Source: Gammaproteobacteria bacterium (lineage in GTDB: Bacteria > Pseudomonadota > Gammaproteobacteria > Enterobacterales > Psychrobiaceae). Taken from it: a stretch of DNA of 34,843 nt. The notes beneath the pieces are model-generated. The model made no database searches, was not told the DNA's origin, and saw nothing but the letters and a program-made list of their open reading frames with translations. Positions 15,751 to 23,210 of the stretch are shown here, one piece after another; the stretch's first letter is position 1, and every line of letters begins with the position of its first letter. The stretch lies in contig JABSRU010000018.1 of NCBI GenBank assembly GCA_013214965.1, positions 50,069 to 84,911 of the forward strand, in the 5' to 3' direction. A program made the translations under genes and the position numbers.

Positions 15751-17175
15751 GTGACTAATATAAAGCAATATTTAGCCGATTCTGACTTGTTACTCAATGC
15801 AGTAGGTGAGGGTATTTACGGTTTTGATCTGCAAGGTCATGCGGTGTTTGTTAACCCTGCGGCGGAACAAATGACTGGCTGGCAAGCCGCTGAGTTGTTG
15901 GGAAAAAACATTCATCAATATCATCACCACAGCCACGCTGATGGCTCACCACATTTATCATCTGATTGTAAAATATATGGCACGCTCCACGATGGCATTA
16001 GCCGTAAAGTGAGTGGCGAGGTGTTTTGGCGCAAAGACGGCAGTCATTTTTCCGTTGAATACACCACCACTGCCGTTTATAAAGAGGGTGTCATTATTGG
16101 GGTGGTTGCGGTCTTTAGAGATGTTAGCGAGCAGATAGAAGCGCAGCTATCCTTACGCCAGGCCTTAACTCAAGTTCAGCAATTAACCGAGCAGCTCCAG
16201 GCCGAAAATACTTACCTCCAAAGTGAATTACAACAGCAATGGTCAGCTGATGGTCTGGTTGGTAACAGTAAGCCCTTTAAATTAATGACTGAGCAATTAG
16301 CGCTGGTCGCTAGCACGAACAGCACGGTATTAATATTAGGGGAGAGTGGCACTGGCAAAGAGGTGGTCGCACGAAACATTCATCGCTTAAGCCAGCGTAG
16401 TCAGTCGACCATGGTTAAAGTGAATTGCGCGGCCTTTACCGCCAGTTTATTAGAGTCGGAGCTATTTGGTCATGAAAAAGGCGCATTTACTGGCGCGATT
16501 GAGCGGCGTAAAGGGCGCTTTGAGTTGGCGAATAATGGCACGTTATTTCTTGATGAAATTGGCGAGTTATCGTTAGCAGCGCAAAGTAAACTGCTACGGG
16601 TATTGCAAGAGCAGGAATTTGAACGGGTTGGCGGCACTGCGACTATTAAAGTGGACATTAGAATTATTGCCGCGACCAATCGTAATTTAACGCAAATGGT
16701 TAGTGATGGGCTGTTTAGAATGGATTTATTTTATCGTCTGAATGTATTCCCTATTGTGCTGCCGCCTTTACGCCAGAGAATAGGCGATATAGAGGAGTTG
16801 TCCCACTCTATTATTGCAAAGTTAAATAAAAAATTGGCTAAAAAAATCGTTGCCATAAGTGATAAAACACTAACAACATTCAAGCAATACAGTTGGCCTG
16901 GTAATATTCGAGAATTGCAGAATGTATTAGAGCGTGAATTGATTCTAGCGACGGGTGACTCGTTAGAGTTAAAAACCCCGCTAATTGATCGGCACAGTAA
17001 CGAGATTGTTAGTTTGTGCTCTTTATCAGATACTGAAAAAAGTTATTTAATTCAAGTGTTAAAGCATTGTCGCTGGAAAATAGGTGGTGTTGACGGTGCT
17101 GCTGTTATTTTAAAGCTGCCAGAAAGTACATTACGATCAAAAATGAAAAAGTTGAAAATTAGCCGCCCAACTTAA
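15751..17175 (+). CDS. PAS-domain sigma54-dependent transcriptional activator (NtrC family)
   Basis: This enhancer-binding protein uses ATP to open sigma54 promoters. A PAS sensor (about 11-125) carries a His-rich stretch (H55, H58-H60, H62, H68) and C73. A coiled linker follows. The AAA+ domain has Walker A GESGTGKE (K203), the sigma54-contacting loop GAFTGA (244-249) and Walker B LFLDEIGE (D268, E269). A Fis-type HTH ends the protein ([20 protein letters not shown]). The GTG at 15751 has GGGG 9 nt upstream and removes an odd N-terminus. A longer frame from GTG 15697 lacks a ribosome binding site. There is no receiver domain, so the signal is probably sensed by the PAS domain. The downstream palindromes and -24/-12 promoter point to ccoG as target. 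Confidence 0.9.
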   Translation: MTNIKQYLADSDLLLNAVGEGIYGFDLQGHAVFVNPAAEQMTGWQAAELLGKNIHQYHHHSHADGSPHLSSDCKIYGTLHDGISRKVSGEVFWRKDGSHFSVEYTTTAVYKEGVIIGVVAVFRDVSEQIEAQLSLRQALTQVQQLTEQLQAENTYLQSELQQQWSADGLVGNSKPFKLMTEQLALVASTNSTVLILGESGTGKEVVARNIHRLSQRSQSTMVKVNCAAFTASLLESELFGHEKGAFTGAIERRKGRFELANNGTLFLDEIGELSLAAQSKLLRVLQEQEFERVGGTATIKVDIRIIAATNRNLTQMVSDGLFRMDLFYRLNVFPIVLPPLRQRIGDIEELSHSIIAKLNKKLAKKIVAISDKTLTTFKQYSWPGNIRELQNVLERELILATGDSLELKTPLIDRHSNEIVSLCSLSDTEKSYLIQVLKHCRWKIGGVDGAAVILKLPESTLRSKMKKLKISRPT

Positions 17176-17182
17176 TGACCCG

Positions 17183-17210
17183 CGATATATCGCTATTAAG
17201 TGATATATCG
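17183..17210. promoter_or_regulatory. Paired upstream activator sites (CGATATATCG and TGATATATCG)
   Basis: Two copies of the palindrome (17183-17192 exact, 17201-17210 one mismatch) have centres 18 bp apart. They lie about 96 and 114 bp before the predicted transcription start of ccoG, the normal distance for enhancer-binding-protein sites. A third copy precedes the activator gene. Confidence 0.55.
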
Positions 17211-17275
17211 TGGTTTCATGAAAAAACAAAGCAAATAATATTCATTGATTTCAATGGGTTATTTTTATTTTGAAA

Positions 17276-17291
17276 TGGTCTATTTTTTGCT
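17276..17291 (+). promoter_or_regulatory. Sigma54 (-24/-12) promoter of ccoG
   Basis: TGGTCTATTTTTTGCT has the invariant GG (17277-17278) and GC (17289-17290) separated by exactly 10 bp, with TTGCT as the -12 element. The predicted start is near 17302, leaving a leader of about 34 nt before the ccoG ATG at 17336. Confidence 0.6.
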
Positions 17292-17335
17292 ATAACGGTG
17301 TAGCAATTAAATAAAATAACAGAAAAGTCACCGTA

Positions 17336-18718
17336 ATGAAAAATAATATCACTAATCAAGAATATATAATCGCCCCACGATCGGCTAATGGCACTATTTA
17401 TGTCAGACAGCAATTTGGCTATTTTCAACAATTAAGACGTTATATTGGTGGCATATTAATGCTGGCATTTATCGTTACTCCTTGGTTGAGTATTAATGGC
17501 CAGCAGGCAATATTACTCGATCTCGATCTATTACAGTTTCATGTGTTTGGCATGACGCTATTCCCTCAAGATTTTACCTTAATTGCAGGGCTATTTATGG
17601 TTGCTGCTTTTTTGCTATTTTTTATCACCAGTTGGTTAGGTCGTATTTGGTGTGGTTTTTTATGCCCGCAAACGGTGTGGATGTTTAGCTACGTTTGGGT
17701 CGAAGAAAAAATAGAGGGTAATCGCAATCAGCGTAAAAAACTTGATCAACAAGCTTGGACAATTAAGAAAGCGACCAAAAAATTAACTAAGCATGCTGTG
17801 TGGTTAACGATCGCATTTTTTACAGCGACATCATTTTTAGCCTATTTTGCGCCTGTTCGAGAGCTATACACTCAAATGACTGCGGGTAAGTGGTCTGGAT
17901 CTGTTAGTTTTTGGGTCGGCCTTTTCACCGTTTGCACCTATGGTAATGCCGGTTGGTTACGTGAAAAAATGTGCCATCATATGTGCCCCTATGCACGTTT
18001 TCAGTCTGTAATGTTTGATAGTGACACCTTAGTTGTTGCTTATGATGAACAACGTGGTGAAGGTCGTGGAGCACGCAAGCGCAAAGATGATCATCAAGCA
18101 TTAGGACTTGGTGATTGTGTTGACTGTAACTTATGTGTCGATGTTTGTCCGGTCGGGATAGATATTAGAGACGGCTTACAATACGAGTGTATCGACTGTG
18201 GTGCGTGTGTTGATGCCTGCAATCAAACCATGAAAAAATTTAAATATCCGCAAGGGTTAATCAGTTATACCAGTGAGTCACAATTAGCGGGTGAAAAACC
18301 TAATATATTACGACCTAAAATATTAGGTTATGGTTTGGTAGCGTTGCTGGTGGTTAGTGCAATGATCGTATCTGTTATTCAAACCGTACCCATTGAGTTA
18401 TCAGTCTTACGAGACCGTCAGGCTTTATATCGCATTAATGATCAAGACCAAATAGAAAATAGCTACCAGCTTAAAATCTTAAATAAATCAACTGAAACTC
18501 AGGAATACAGAATAGAAATTGATGGTATGAAGGGGATTGTGAGTAGTATTGAACATGCTATTAGTCTGACTCCTGGTGAGCTATCCTCGGTTATTCTAAC
18601 GTTAACCGCTAATGGGGATATTATTGATAATTCAGTCACTAATATAACAATTAACGTGATTTATATTGGGAAAAATGACATTAGCGTGAGTCAAGAAACT
18701 CGCTTTTTCGCTCCTTAA
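17336..18718 (+). CDS. ccoG: CcoG/RdxA/FixG-type membrane ferredoxin (cbb3 oxidase accessory, Cu reductase family)
   Basis: CcoG proteins are membrane-bound iron-sulfur proteins needed for cbb3 oxidase assembly. They have been shown to reduce Cu(II) to Cu(I). The 460-residue protein has several membrane helices in the first half (about 37-57, 75-100, 155-172, 185-205), the conserved CGFLCPQTVWMFSYVWVE and CHHMCPYARFQS motifs, two ferredoxin motifs (CVDCNLCVDVCPVG and CIDCGACVDACNQT), another membrane helix at about 325-345, and an Ig-like C-terminal domain. No ccoNOPQ genes are adjacent. The gene instead follows a sigma54 activator and its likely promoter, and is closed by a terminator. Confidence 0.94.
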   Translation: MKNNITNQEYIIAPRSANGTIYVRQQFGYFQQLRRYIGGILMLAFIVTPWLSINGQQAILLDLDLLQFHVFGMTLFPQDFTLIAGLFMVAAFLLFFITSWLGRIWCGFLCPQTVWMFSYVWVEEKIEGNRNQRKKLDQQAWTIKKATKKLTKHAVWLTIAFFTATSFLAYFAPVRELYTQMTAGKWSGSVSFWVGLFTVCTYGNAGWLREKMCHHMCPYARFQSVMFDSDTLVVAYDEQRGEGRGARKRKDDHQALGLGDCVDCNLCVDVCPVGIDIRDGLQYECIDCGACVDACNQTMKKFKYPQGLISYTSESQLAGEKPNILRPKILGYGLVALLVVSAMIVSVIQTVPIELSVLRDRQALYRINDQDQIENSYQLKILNKSTETQEYRIEIDGMKGIVSSIEHAISLTPGELSSVILTLTANGDIIDNSVTNITINVIYIGKNDISVSQETRFFAP

Positions 18719-18727
18719 AAAGGTTAG

Positions 18728-18756
18728 AAAGTGCGACGTTATGTCGCACTTTTTTT
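18728..18756 (+). terminator. Rho-independent terminator after ccoG
   Basis: A 10-bp stem (AAAGTGCGAC/GTCGCACTTT, loop GTTAT) is followed by further T residues to 18756, 10 bp after the ccoG stop. It separates ccoG from the TonB-receptor cassette. Confidence 0.9.
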
Positions 18757-18763
18757 ACGGACG

Positions 18764-18799
18764 CTTCCACTATAATAAAGTCAATTTTTGTAGTGGAAG
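18764..18799 (+). promoter_or_regulatory. Promoter with flanking 9-bp inverted repeat before the TonB-receptor gene
   Basis: CTTCCACTA (18764-18772) and TAGTGGAAG (18791-18799) form a perfect inverted repeat around an 18-bp spacer. A perfect TATAAT lies at 18771-18776, overlapping the first arm. No good -35 is present. The second arm contains the GGAAG ribosome binding site. Since transcription would start near 18783, the first arm is not in the RNA, so the repeat is more likely a DNA operator than an RNA hairpin. The regulator is unknown. Confidence 0.5.
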
Positions 18800-18806
18800 T
18801 CTTATG

Positions 18807-20942
18807 ATGCCTAAAAGTTATTATTCTCTGATTGCGCTAACCATTTCAGCACTCTTTTCTAACCATTCATTCGCAACACAAACCCCAGATAGTGTGCTTA
18901 AATTGCAGCAAGAGATTGAGCGAATCACTGTTTCAGCAAGTCGTATCGCCAAAAAAGATATTGAACAAGCTATTGCGGTAGAATTTGTTGGAAAATCAAC
19001 GCTAGAGCAAGATAATGGCCAACATATCGCTGAATCGCTTAACTCTATTTCAGGGGTGTTGCTTAACCAATTACAAGGCGGACACGGTCACAATGCAGCG
19101 ATCAGGATGCCGATTAACTATTCTGGTTATTACCTTTATCTTCAAGATAATATTCCGCTACAATCAGCGGCATTCTTTAATCATAATGCGTTATGGTGGA
19201 GCAGTTTTAATTCGACCATTAAACGTATTGAAGTGATAAAAGGAGCAGGTACTTCATTACATGGTTCGGGCGCTATTGCAGCAACAATTAATACTTTTAG
19301 TGAAGACACATCAATGTCGCCAGCTGGCCAGTTTGGTCTAACGTTAGGTGATTATGGCTATGTTAAAGCCAAGGGGTATTATTCGGATGCGATTAGTGAC
19401 ACCCAATCATTCGCTATTTCCGGTTCGGTACAATCGAATGATGGTTATCGTGAGCATACCGCATCAACGCGTAACGAAATACATTTAAAACATAGATATC
19501 AGGGGGACAACCAAAGTTTAGTGACTAGCTTTGTTGTTTCAGATCTTGAACAAGAAATGTCAACGAGCCTTAATGCTGATGATTTTTCTAGTAACCCCAA
19601 GTCATCAGGATTAACCGATGAAGTATTAGCTTATGATCCATTACGAAAAAGCCGTTATTACCGATTAAGTACAACCTGGGAAATGATAACCGATGATAAC
19701 TATCGCATCAGTTTAATTCCTTATTTACGTCAACGAACTAATGATTACACCGCGACTTGGCGTGCCAACATGCCCAAGAATGAAAGCACAGTAACAACGG
19801 TTGGATTGCTTTCTTATTTATCACTAGAACCTAATGATGCTAGTGAGCTTATTATTGGAATGGACTTGGAACGTAGTAAAGGAGAGTCATTGTCTTTTCA
19901 ACCTTTAACGATCACTACTACCGGTTGGGGCGCTAAAACTTATCAAACCGGTCATCAATTTAACGATGACACAACTACGTATTTTGGCGCATCCCCTTAC
20001 GCTCAATTTAGCTATGACTTAACGGATCAACTGACCTTAGCGGCAGGGGTACGTTATGATTATAATAAGTATGATTTTAATAATAATTTAACAGCTGCGG
20101 ATGACGATGGTTATGGTAATCGTCGTTTAGCAGATCGTAATGATGACTTTAAACACCTTAGCCCTAAGTTATCACTTAATTATTTATTGGATCAAACCAG
20201 TTCGGTTTATGCACGTTATGCCAACAGCTATCGAGTACCAACGGCTGGTAGTTTATATCACCTTAAAAAAGGTGATTCGGTCAGTTTAATTGGTGGCGTA
20301 GATGTTGAAAATTCAAACACCTATGAACTTGGCTATAAAGTGAATCACCAAGCGTTTAACATGCAAATATCACTTTATTTTATGGATGTTGATGATGCGT
20401 TAGTCCGCGCTTATGATCAAAATGGCTTATCCTATCAAACCAATGCTGGCCGAGTGACTCATCAAGGTATTGAACTCAGTTTAAATAGCCAATTAACCCA
20501 AGAGCTAGCGCTATCTTTAGCGCTAACGAAAGCAAAACATAAATTCGATGATTATATTGTAGATGCTGGTAAATTTGATAGAAAAGGTAATAACTTAACG
20601 CAAGAATTATCGGGTAATACGATGAAATTAGCCCCCGAATATGTCGCTAATATCCGACTCGTTTATACGCCATATTATCTTGAAGGCTTAACCGCGATTA
20701 CAGAAATAAAGTCGACCGGTGATTATTATATGGATGATAAAAACACCAAGCAATACGGCGGATATACCATTGCTAACTTGAAGTTCAATTACCAATTATC
20801 TGAAAATATTAAGTTTAATGCCAAGGTGATTAATATCACCGACAAATACTACGCGCAACAAGCTGAAATAGCTTATGGCAAAGAAAAGTATTCGCCAGCA
20901 TTTGGTCGTACCGGATACATCGGCATTAATTACCAGTTTTAA
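18807..20942 (+). CDS. TonB-dependent outer-membrane receptor
   Basis: A 711-residue outer-membrane active transporter. A signal peptide runs to about residue 23 (NHSFA). A TonB-box-like ITVSASR segment precedes the plug domain, where IKRIEVIKGAGTSLHGSGAIAATIN is the typical plug signature. A 22-strand barrel follows, with the conserved SPKLSLNY, YARYANSYRVPTAGSLY and VKNITD-like stretches, ending in Phe (NYQF). The plug has H93-G-H95 and M101, which could bind a soft metal. The start is at the second of two adjacent ATGs, 7 nt after GGAAG. An upstream frame reaching into the terminator is rejected. It heads a three-gene cassette with a secreted propeller and a thioredoxin-like protein. The substrate is not known. 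Confidence 0.9.
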   Translation: MPKSYYSLIALTISALFSNHSFATQTPDSVLKLQQEIERITVSASRIAKKDIEQAIAVEFVGKSTLEQDNGQHIAESLNSISGVLLNQLQGGHGHNAAIRMPINYSGYYLYLQDNIPLQSAAFFNHNALWWSSFNSTIKRIEVIKGAGTSLHGSGAIAATINTFSEDTSMSPAGQFGLTLGDYGYVKAKGYYSDAISDTQSFAISGSVQSNDGYREHTASTRNEIHLKHRYQGDNQSLVTSFVVSDLEQEMSTSLNADDFSSNPKSSGLTDEVLAYDPLRKSRYYRLSTTWEMITDDNYRISLIPYLRQRTNDYTATWRANMPKNESTVTTVGLLSYLSLEPNDASELIIGMDLERSKGESLSFQPLTITTTGWGAKTYQTGHQFNDDTTTYFGASPYAQFSYDLTDQLTLAAGVRYDYNKYDFNNNLTAADDDGYGNRRLADRNDDFKHLSPKLSLNYLLDQTSSVYARYANSYRVPTAGSLYHLKKGDSVSLIGGVDVENSNTYELGYKVNHQAFNMQISLYFMDVDDALVRAYDQNGLSYQTNAGRVTHQGIELSLNSQLTQELALSLALTKAKHKFDDYIVDAGKFDRKGNNLTQELSGNTMKLAPEYVANIRLVYTPYYLEGLTAITEIKSTGDYYMDDKNTKQYGGYTIANLKFNYQLSENIKFNAKVINITDKYYAQQAEIAYGKEKYSPAFGRTGYIGINYQF

Positions 20943-20956
20943 ACTAGGATTATTCA

Positions 20957-22168
20957 TTGAAATTTTTATTAGTTATATTATTGTCACTAGGATCGGCTAA
21001 TCTTGTTTTAGCCCATCAACACGCTGTTCCTACTGGTGTTGTTTGCGATAGCATAAAGATAGATTGCGCTAAAAAAGTGTCAACTGTCGTTGACGCTAAC
21101 ACTGGAAGAATATGGGTAGCATGGGCAATAAAACAGCACCTATATGTGAACTTTACTGATAATTTAGGCGCTGATTTTTCAACTCCTATTCAAGTTAATA
21201 CTCAGGCAGAAAAGATATCAACCCGTGGCGAAAACCGACCTAAAATAGCAATTGATGGGGTCGGGAATATTTACCTATCCTGGGTGACACCGCTAGCTAA
21301 ACGATTTACTAGTAATGTTCGCTTTAGCTTTTTGGCCGCTAATAGCCAAGAAGCGACAGCGCCCATCACGGTGAACAACGATGGTTTGTTAACGGGGCAT
21401 AGTTTTAATGAATTGTCGGTGACAACAAGTGGCAATATATTTATTAGCTGGCTTGACGGTCGTGCTAAATTCACGGCGAAAAAACAAGGAAAGCGGTTAC
21501 GTACTAGTGAACTTTATTTAGGCTATGCTAATTTTATCACTGGAGATCGACAGTTTACTAATCGCTACATTGAGAAAGGCACCTGTGTTTGTTGTCGTAT
21601 TGCAATGACGTTGGACGAACGAAATCTGCCAGTCATGATGTGGAGGCATGTGTTTGGTGATAACTATAGAGATCATGCTTTAACCACGATGGCTGAAAAA
21701 ATAATGCCAAATATTATGCAACGAGTGAGTTTTGAAAACTGGCAAGTCAACGGCTGCCCTCACCAAGGCCCTGCATTATTGGTCGCTCCAAGCATTAATA
21801 AAACCCAACGCATTCACATGGCTTGGTATAACAATGCGCCGGATGCTAAGGGGTTGTTTTATGGTTACAGTGATAACCAAGGAAAATCGATGTCTGATAC
21901 TTACCATTTTTCCCAACAAAACAAACCAGAGCATCCAGCGATGTTAATGGTTAACGATGGCAAAATTCAGTTGGTATGGCGCGAGTTTGATGGTCAATCC
22001 TTTGTTATTCGTACCATGCGTGGTACAGGAAATAAATTATGGAGTAAGGCTAAAGTAATTGCTCATCATCAGGGTGAGGTGGATTATCCTTATCTTATCG
22101 CTATTAAAGGTGTTATTTATCTGCATTGGCATCGTGTTGGGCAGCCATTTAAATTGATTAAGCTATGA
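20957..22168 (+). CDS. Secreted Cys-containing beta-propeller-like (BNR/sialidase-fold) protein with N-terminal His
   Basis: A 403-residue secreted protein. It starts with TTG, with AGGA 7 nt upstream. The signal peptide is predicted to be cut after A19, leaving H20-Q-H22 as the mature N-terminus. The body has repeated blocks of the BNR/sialidase-like propeller type (GRIWVAW, GNIYLSW, GNIFISW, IHMAWYN, IQLVWRE, IYLHW). Cysteines are C30, C37, a C210-V-C212-C213 cluster and C267 in GCPHQGP. An N-terminal His plus a nearby His is the arrangement of histidine-brace copper sites, so copper binding is a reasonable guess only. It sits 14 bp after the TonB receptor and overlaps the thioredoxin gene by 4 bp. 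I know no characterised homologue. Confidence 0.85.
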   Translation: MKFLLVILLSLGSANLVLAHQHAVPTGVVCDSIKIDCAKKVSTVVDANTGRIWVAWAIKQHLYVNFTDNLGADFSTPIQVNTQAEKISTRGENRPKIAIDGVGNIYLSWVTPLAKRFTSNVRFSFLAANSQEATAPITVNNDGLLTGHSFNELSVTTSGNIFISWLDGRAKFTAKKQGKRLRTSELYLGYANFITGDRQFTNRYIEKGTCVCCRIAMTLDERNLPVMMWRHVFGDNYRDHALTTMAEKIMPNIMQRVSFENWQVNGCPHQGPALLVAPSINKTQRIHMAWYNNAPDAKGLFYGYSDNQGKSMSDTYHFSQQNKPEHPAMLMVNDGKIQLVWREFDGQSFVIRTMRGTGNKLWSKAKVIAHHQGEVDYPYLIAIKGVIYLHWHRVGQPFKLIKL

Positions 22169-22626
22169 AAATTAACTACTTATTAACATGGTTGTTGATG
22201 GTTTTCTCTTCTTCTGTCTTGGCCATCAATAGCAAAGAATTAACCGACAAAACGATTGCACAAGCGATGTCGCCATCACCACGGTTAGTCATCATGTGGT
22301 CACTTGAGTGCCCAGCATGTTTTGATGAACTCGATACCATTGCATTGTTGATAAATAAACACCCTAATTTGGCCATTAGCTTAATTGCAACAGATCAAAG
22401 CAGAGCGACAGAGATAGCAGAAGTATATCAGCAACCAGAGTTTAGTAACTTGTCACGATGGCATTATGGTAATCAATCAAGCCATTATTTAAATGACCAA
22501 ATTGATCCGTATTGGCAAGGTGAACTTCCTCGCAGTTATTATGTTGATTTGGCAGGGAAACGCTATGGGCACAGTGGCTTATTAAGCAAAGAACAAATAT
22601 TATCATTGTTAAAAATTAAACAATGA
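22165..22626 (+). CDS. Periplasmic thioredoxin-like protein (TlpA-type)
   Basis: The 153-residue protein has a signal peptide to about A20 (SSSVLA) and a thioredoxin fold with active site C49-P-A-C52 in the context MWSLECPACFDEL. The cis-proline loop reads GELPRSYYVD, and the C-terminus has the usual G-x5-G then helix. Such proteins keep cysteines reduced in cytochrome and copper-protein maturation. Its ATG overlaps the propeller stop (ATGA), so it probably acts on that Cys-rich partner. No DsbD-like reductant is nearby. Confidence 0.85.
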   Translation: MKINYLLTWLLMVFSSSVLAINSKELTDKTIAQAMSPSPRLVIMWSLECPACFDELDTIALLINKHPNLAISLIATDQSRATEIAEVYQQPEFSNLSRWHYGNQSSHYLNDQIDPYWQGELPRSYYVDLAGKRYGHSGLLSKEQILSLLKIKQ

Positions 22627-22644
22627 AGTTAGGTATTCATTGTT
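22619..22644 (+). repeat. Stem-loop at the end of the TonB-receptor cassette
   Basis: AACAATGAA and TTCATTGTT form a perfect 9-bp stem with an 8-nt loop that includes the stop codon of the thioredoxin gene. No T-run follows, so it is not a standard terminator. It may stabilise the 3' end of the transcript. Confidence 0.5.
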
Positions 22645-22684
22645 AACTGTGGTAGTTTAGCGACCTAATTTTTTGGAGCTCATT

Positions 22685-23170
22685 ATGATGAATAACCTGG
22701 TATTGCGTCGCTTACGTTACGCGCTTAATTTACGTGAATCTGACATGGTCAAGATTTTTACTTTGACTGATTACGAAATCAAGCCAGCGGCCATTAGCCA
22801 CCTGCTAAAGAAAGAGCAGGAAGCGGGTTATGTTGAATGTACTGATATTGTACTTGAACGTTTTCTTGACGGCCTCATTATGCATAAGCGTGGCGTGAAG
22901 GAAGGAGCAGGTCCTTATAAACCAAGCACTGAAACGGTACGTTTAAATAACAATATTATCCTTAAAAAGCTGCGTATTGCATTAGAATTACGTGAAGAGG
23001 GTATGTTAGAAATCATGAAGATTGCTGATTTTAAATTTTCTAAATCAGAATTGAGCGCATTTTTCCGTAGCCGTGATCACCGCAACTACAAGCCTTGTGG
23101 TGATCAAATGATGCGTAATTTTTTAATGGGTGTTTGTGAAAAACTTCGTCCTAAAGAAGATAAAAAATAA
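22685..23170 (+). CDS. yehS: YehS family protein (DUF1456)
   Basis: A 161-residue cytoplasmic protein made of two similar helical halves. Each half starts N-N-x-x-L-x-x-L-R-x-A-L-x-L and carries motifs such as CTDIVLERFLDGLI and CGDQMMRNFLMG, matching E. coli YehS. The biochemical function of the family is not known. The start is set at the first of two adjacent ATGs, 6 nt after GGAG, which lines up with the E. coli N-terminus. A terminator follows. Confidence 0.9.
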   Translation: MMNNLVLRRLRYALNLRESDMVKIFTLTDYEIKPAAISHLLKKEQEAGYVECTDIVLERFLDGLIMHKRGVKEGAGPYKPSTETVRLNNNIILKKLRIALELREEGMLEIMKIADFKFSKSELSAFFRSRDHRNYKPCGDQMMRNFLMGVCEKLRPKEDKK

Positions 23171-23183
23171 GATACTCGACCCA

Positions 23184-23210
23184 AAAGGCAACCTAATCGT
23201 TGCCTTTCTT
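23184..23210. terminator. Bidirectional terminator between yehS and the antiporter gene
   Basis: AAAGGCAAC/GTTGCCTTT, a 9-bp stem with loop CTAATC, is followed by CTT on the plus strand and by TTGGG on the minus strand. It lies between convergent genes and overlaps the last codons of the antiporter. Confidence 0.7.

Noticed and set aside
18741-18806. Longer N-terminus of the TonB receptor starting at ATG 18741
   Set aside because: That start lies inside the ccoG terminator hairpin and before the -10 element. It would also bury the signal peptide.
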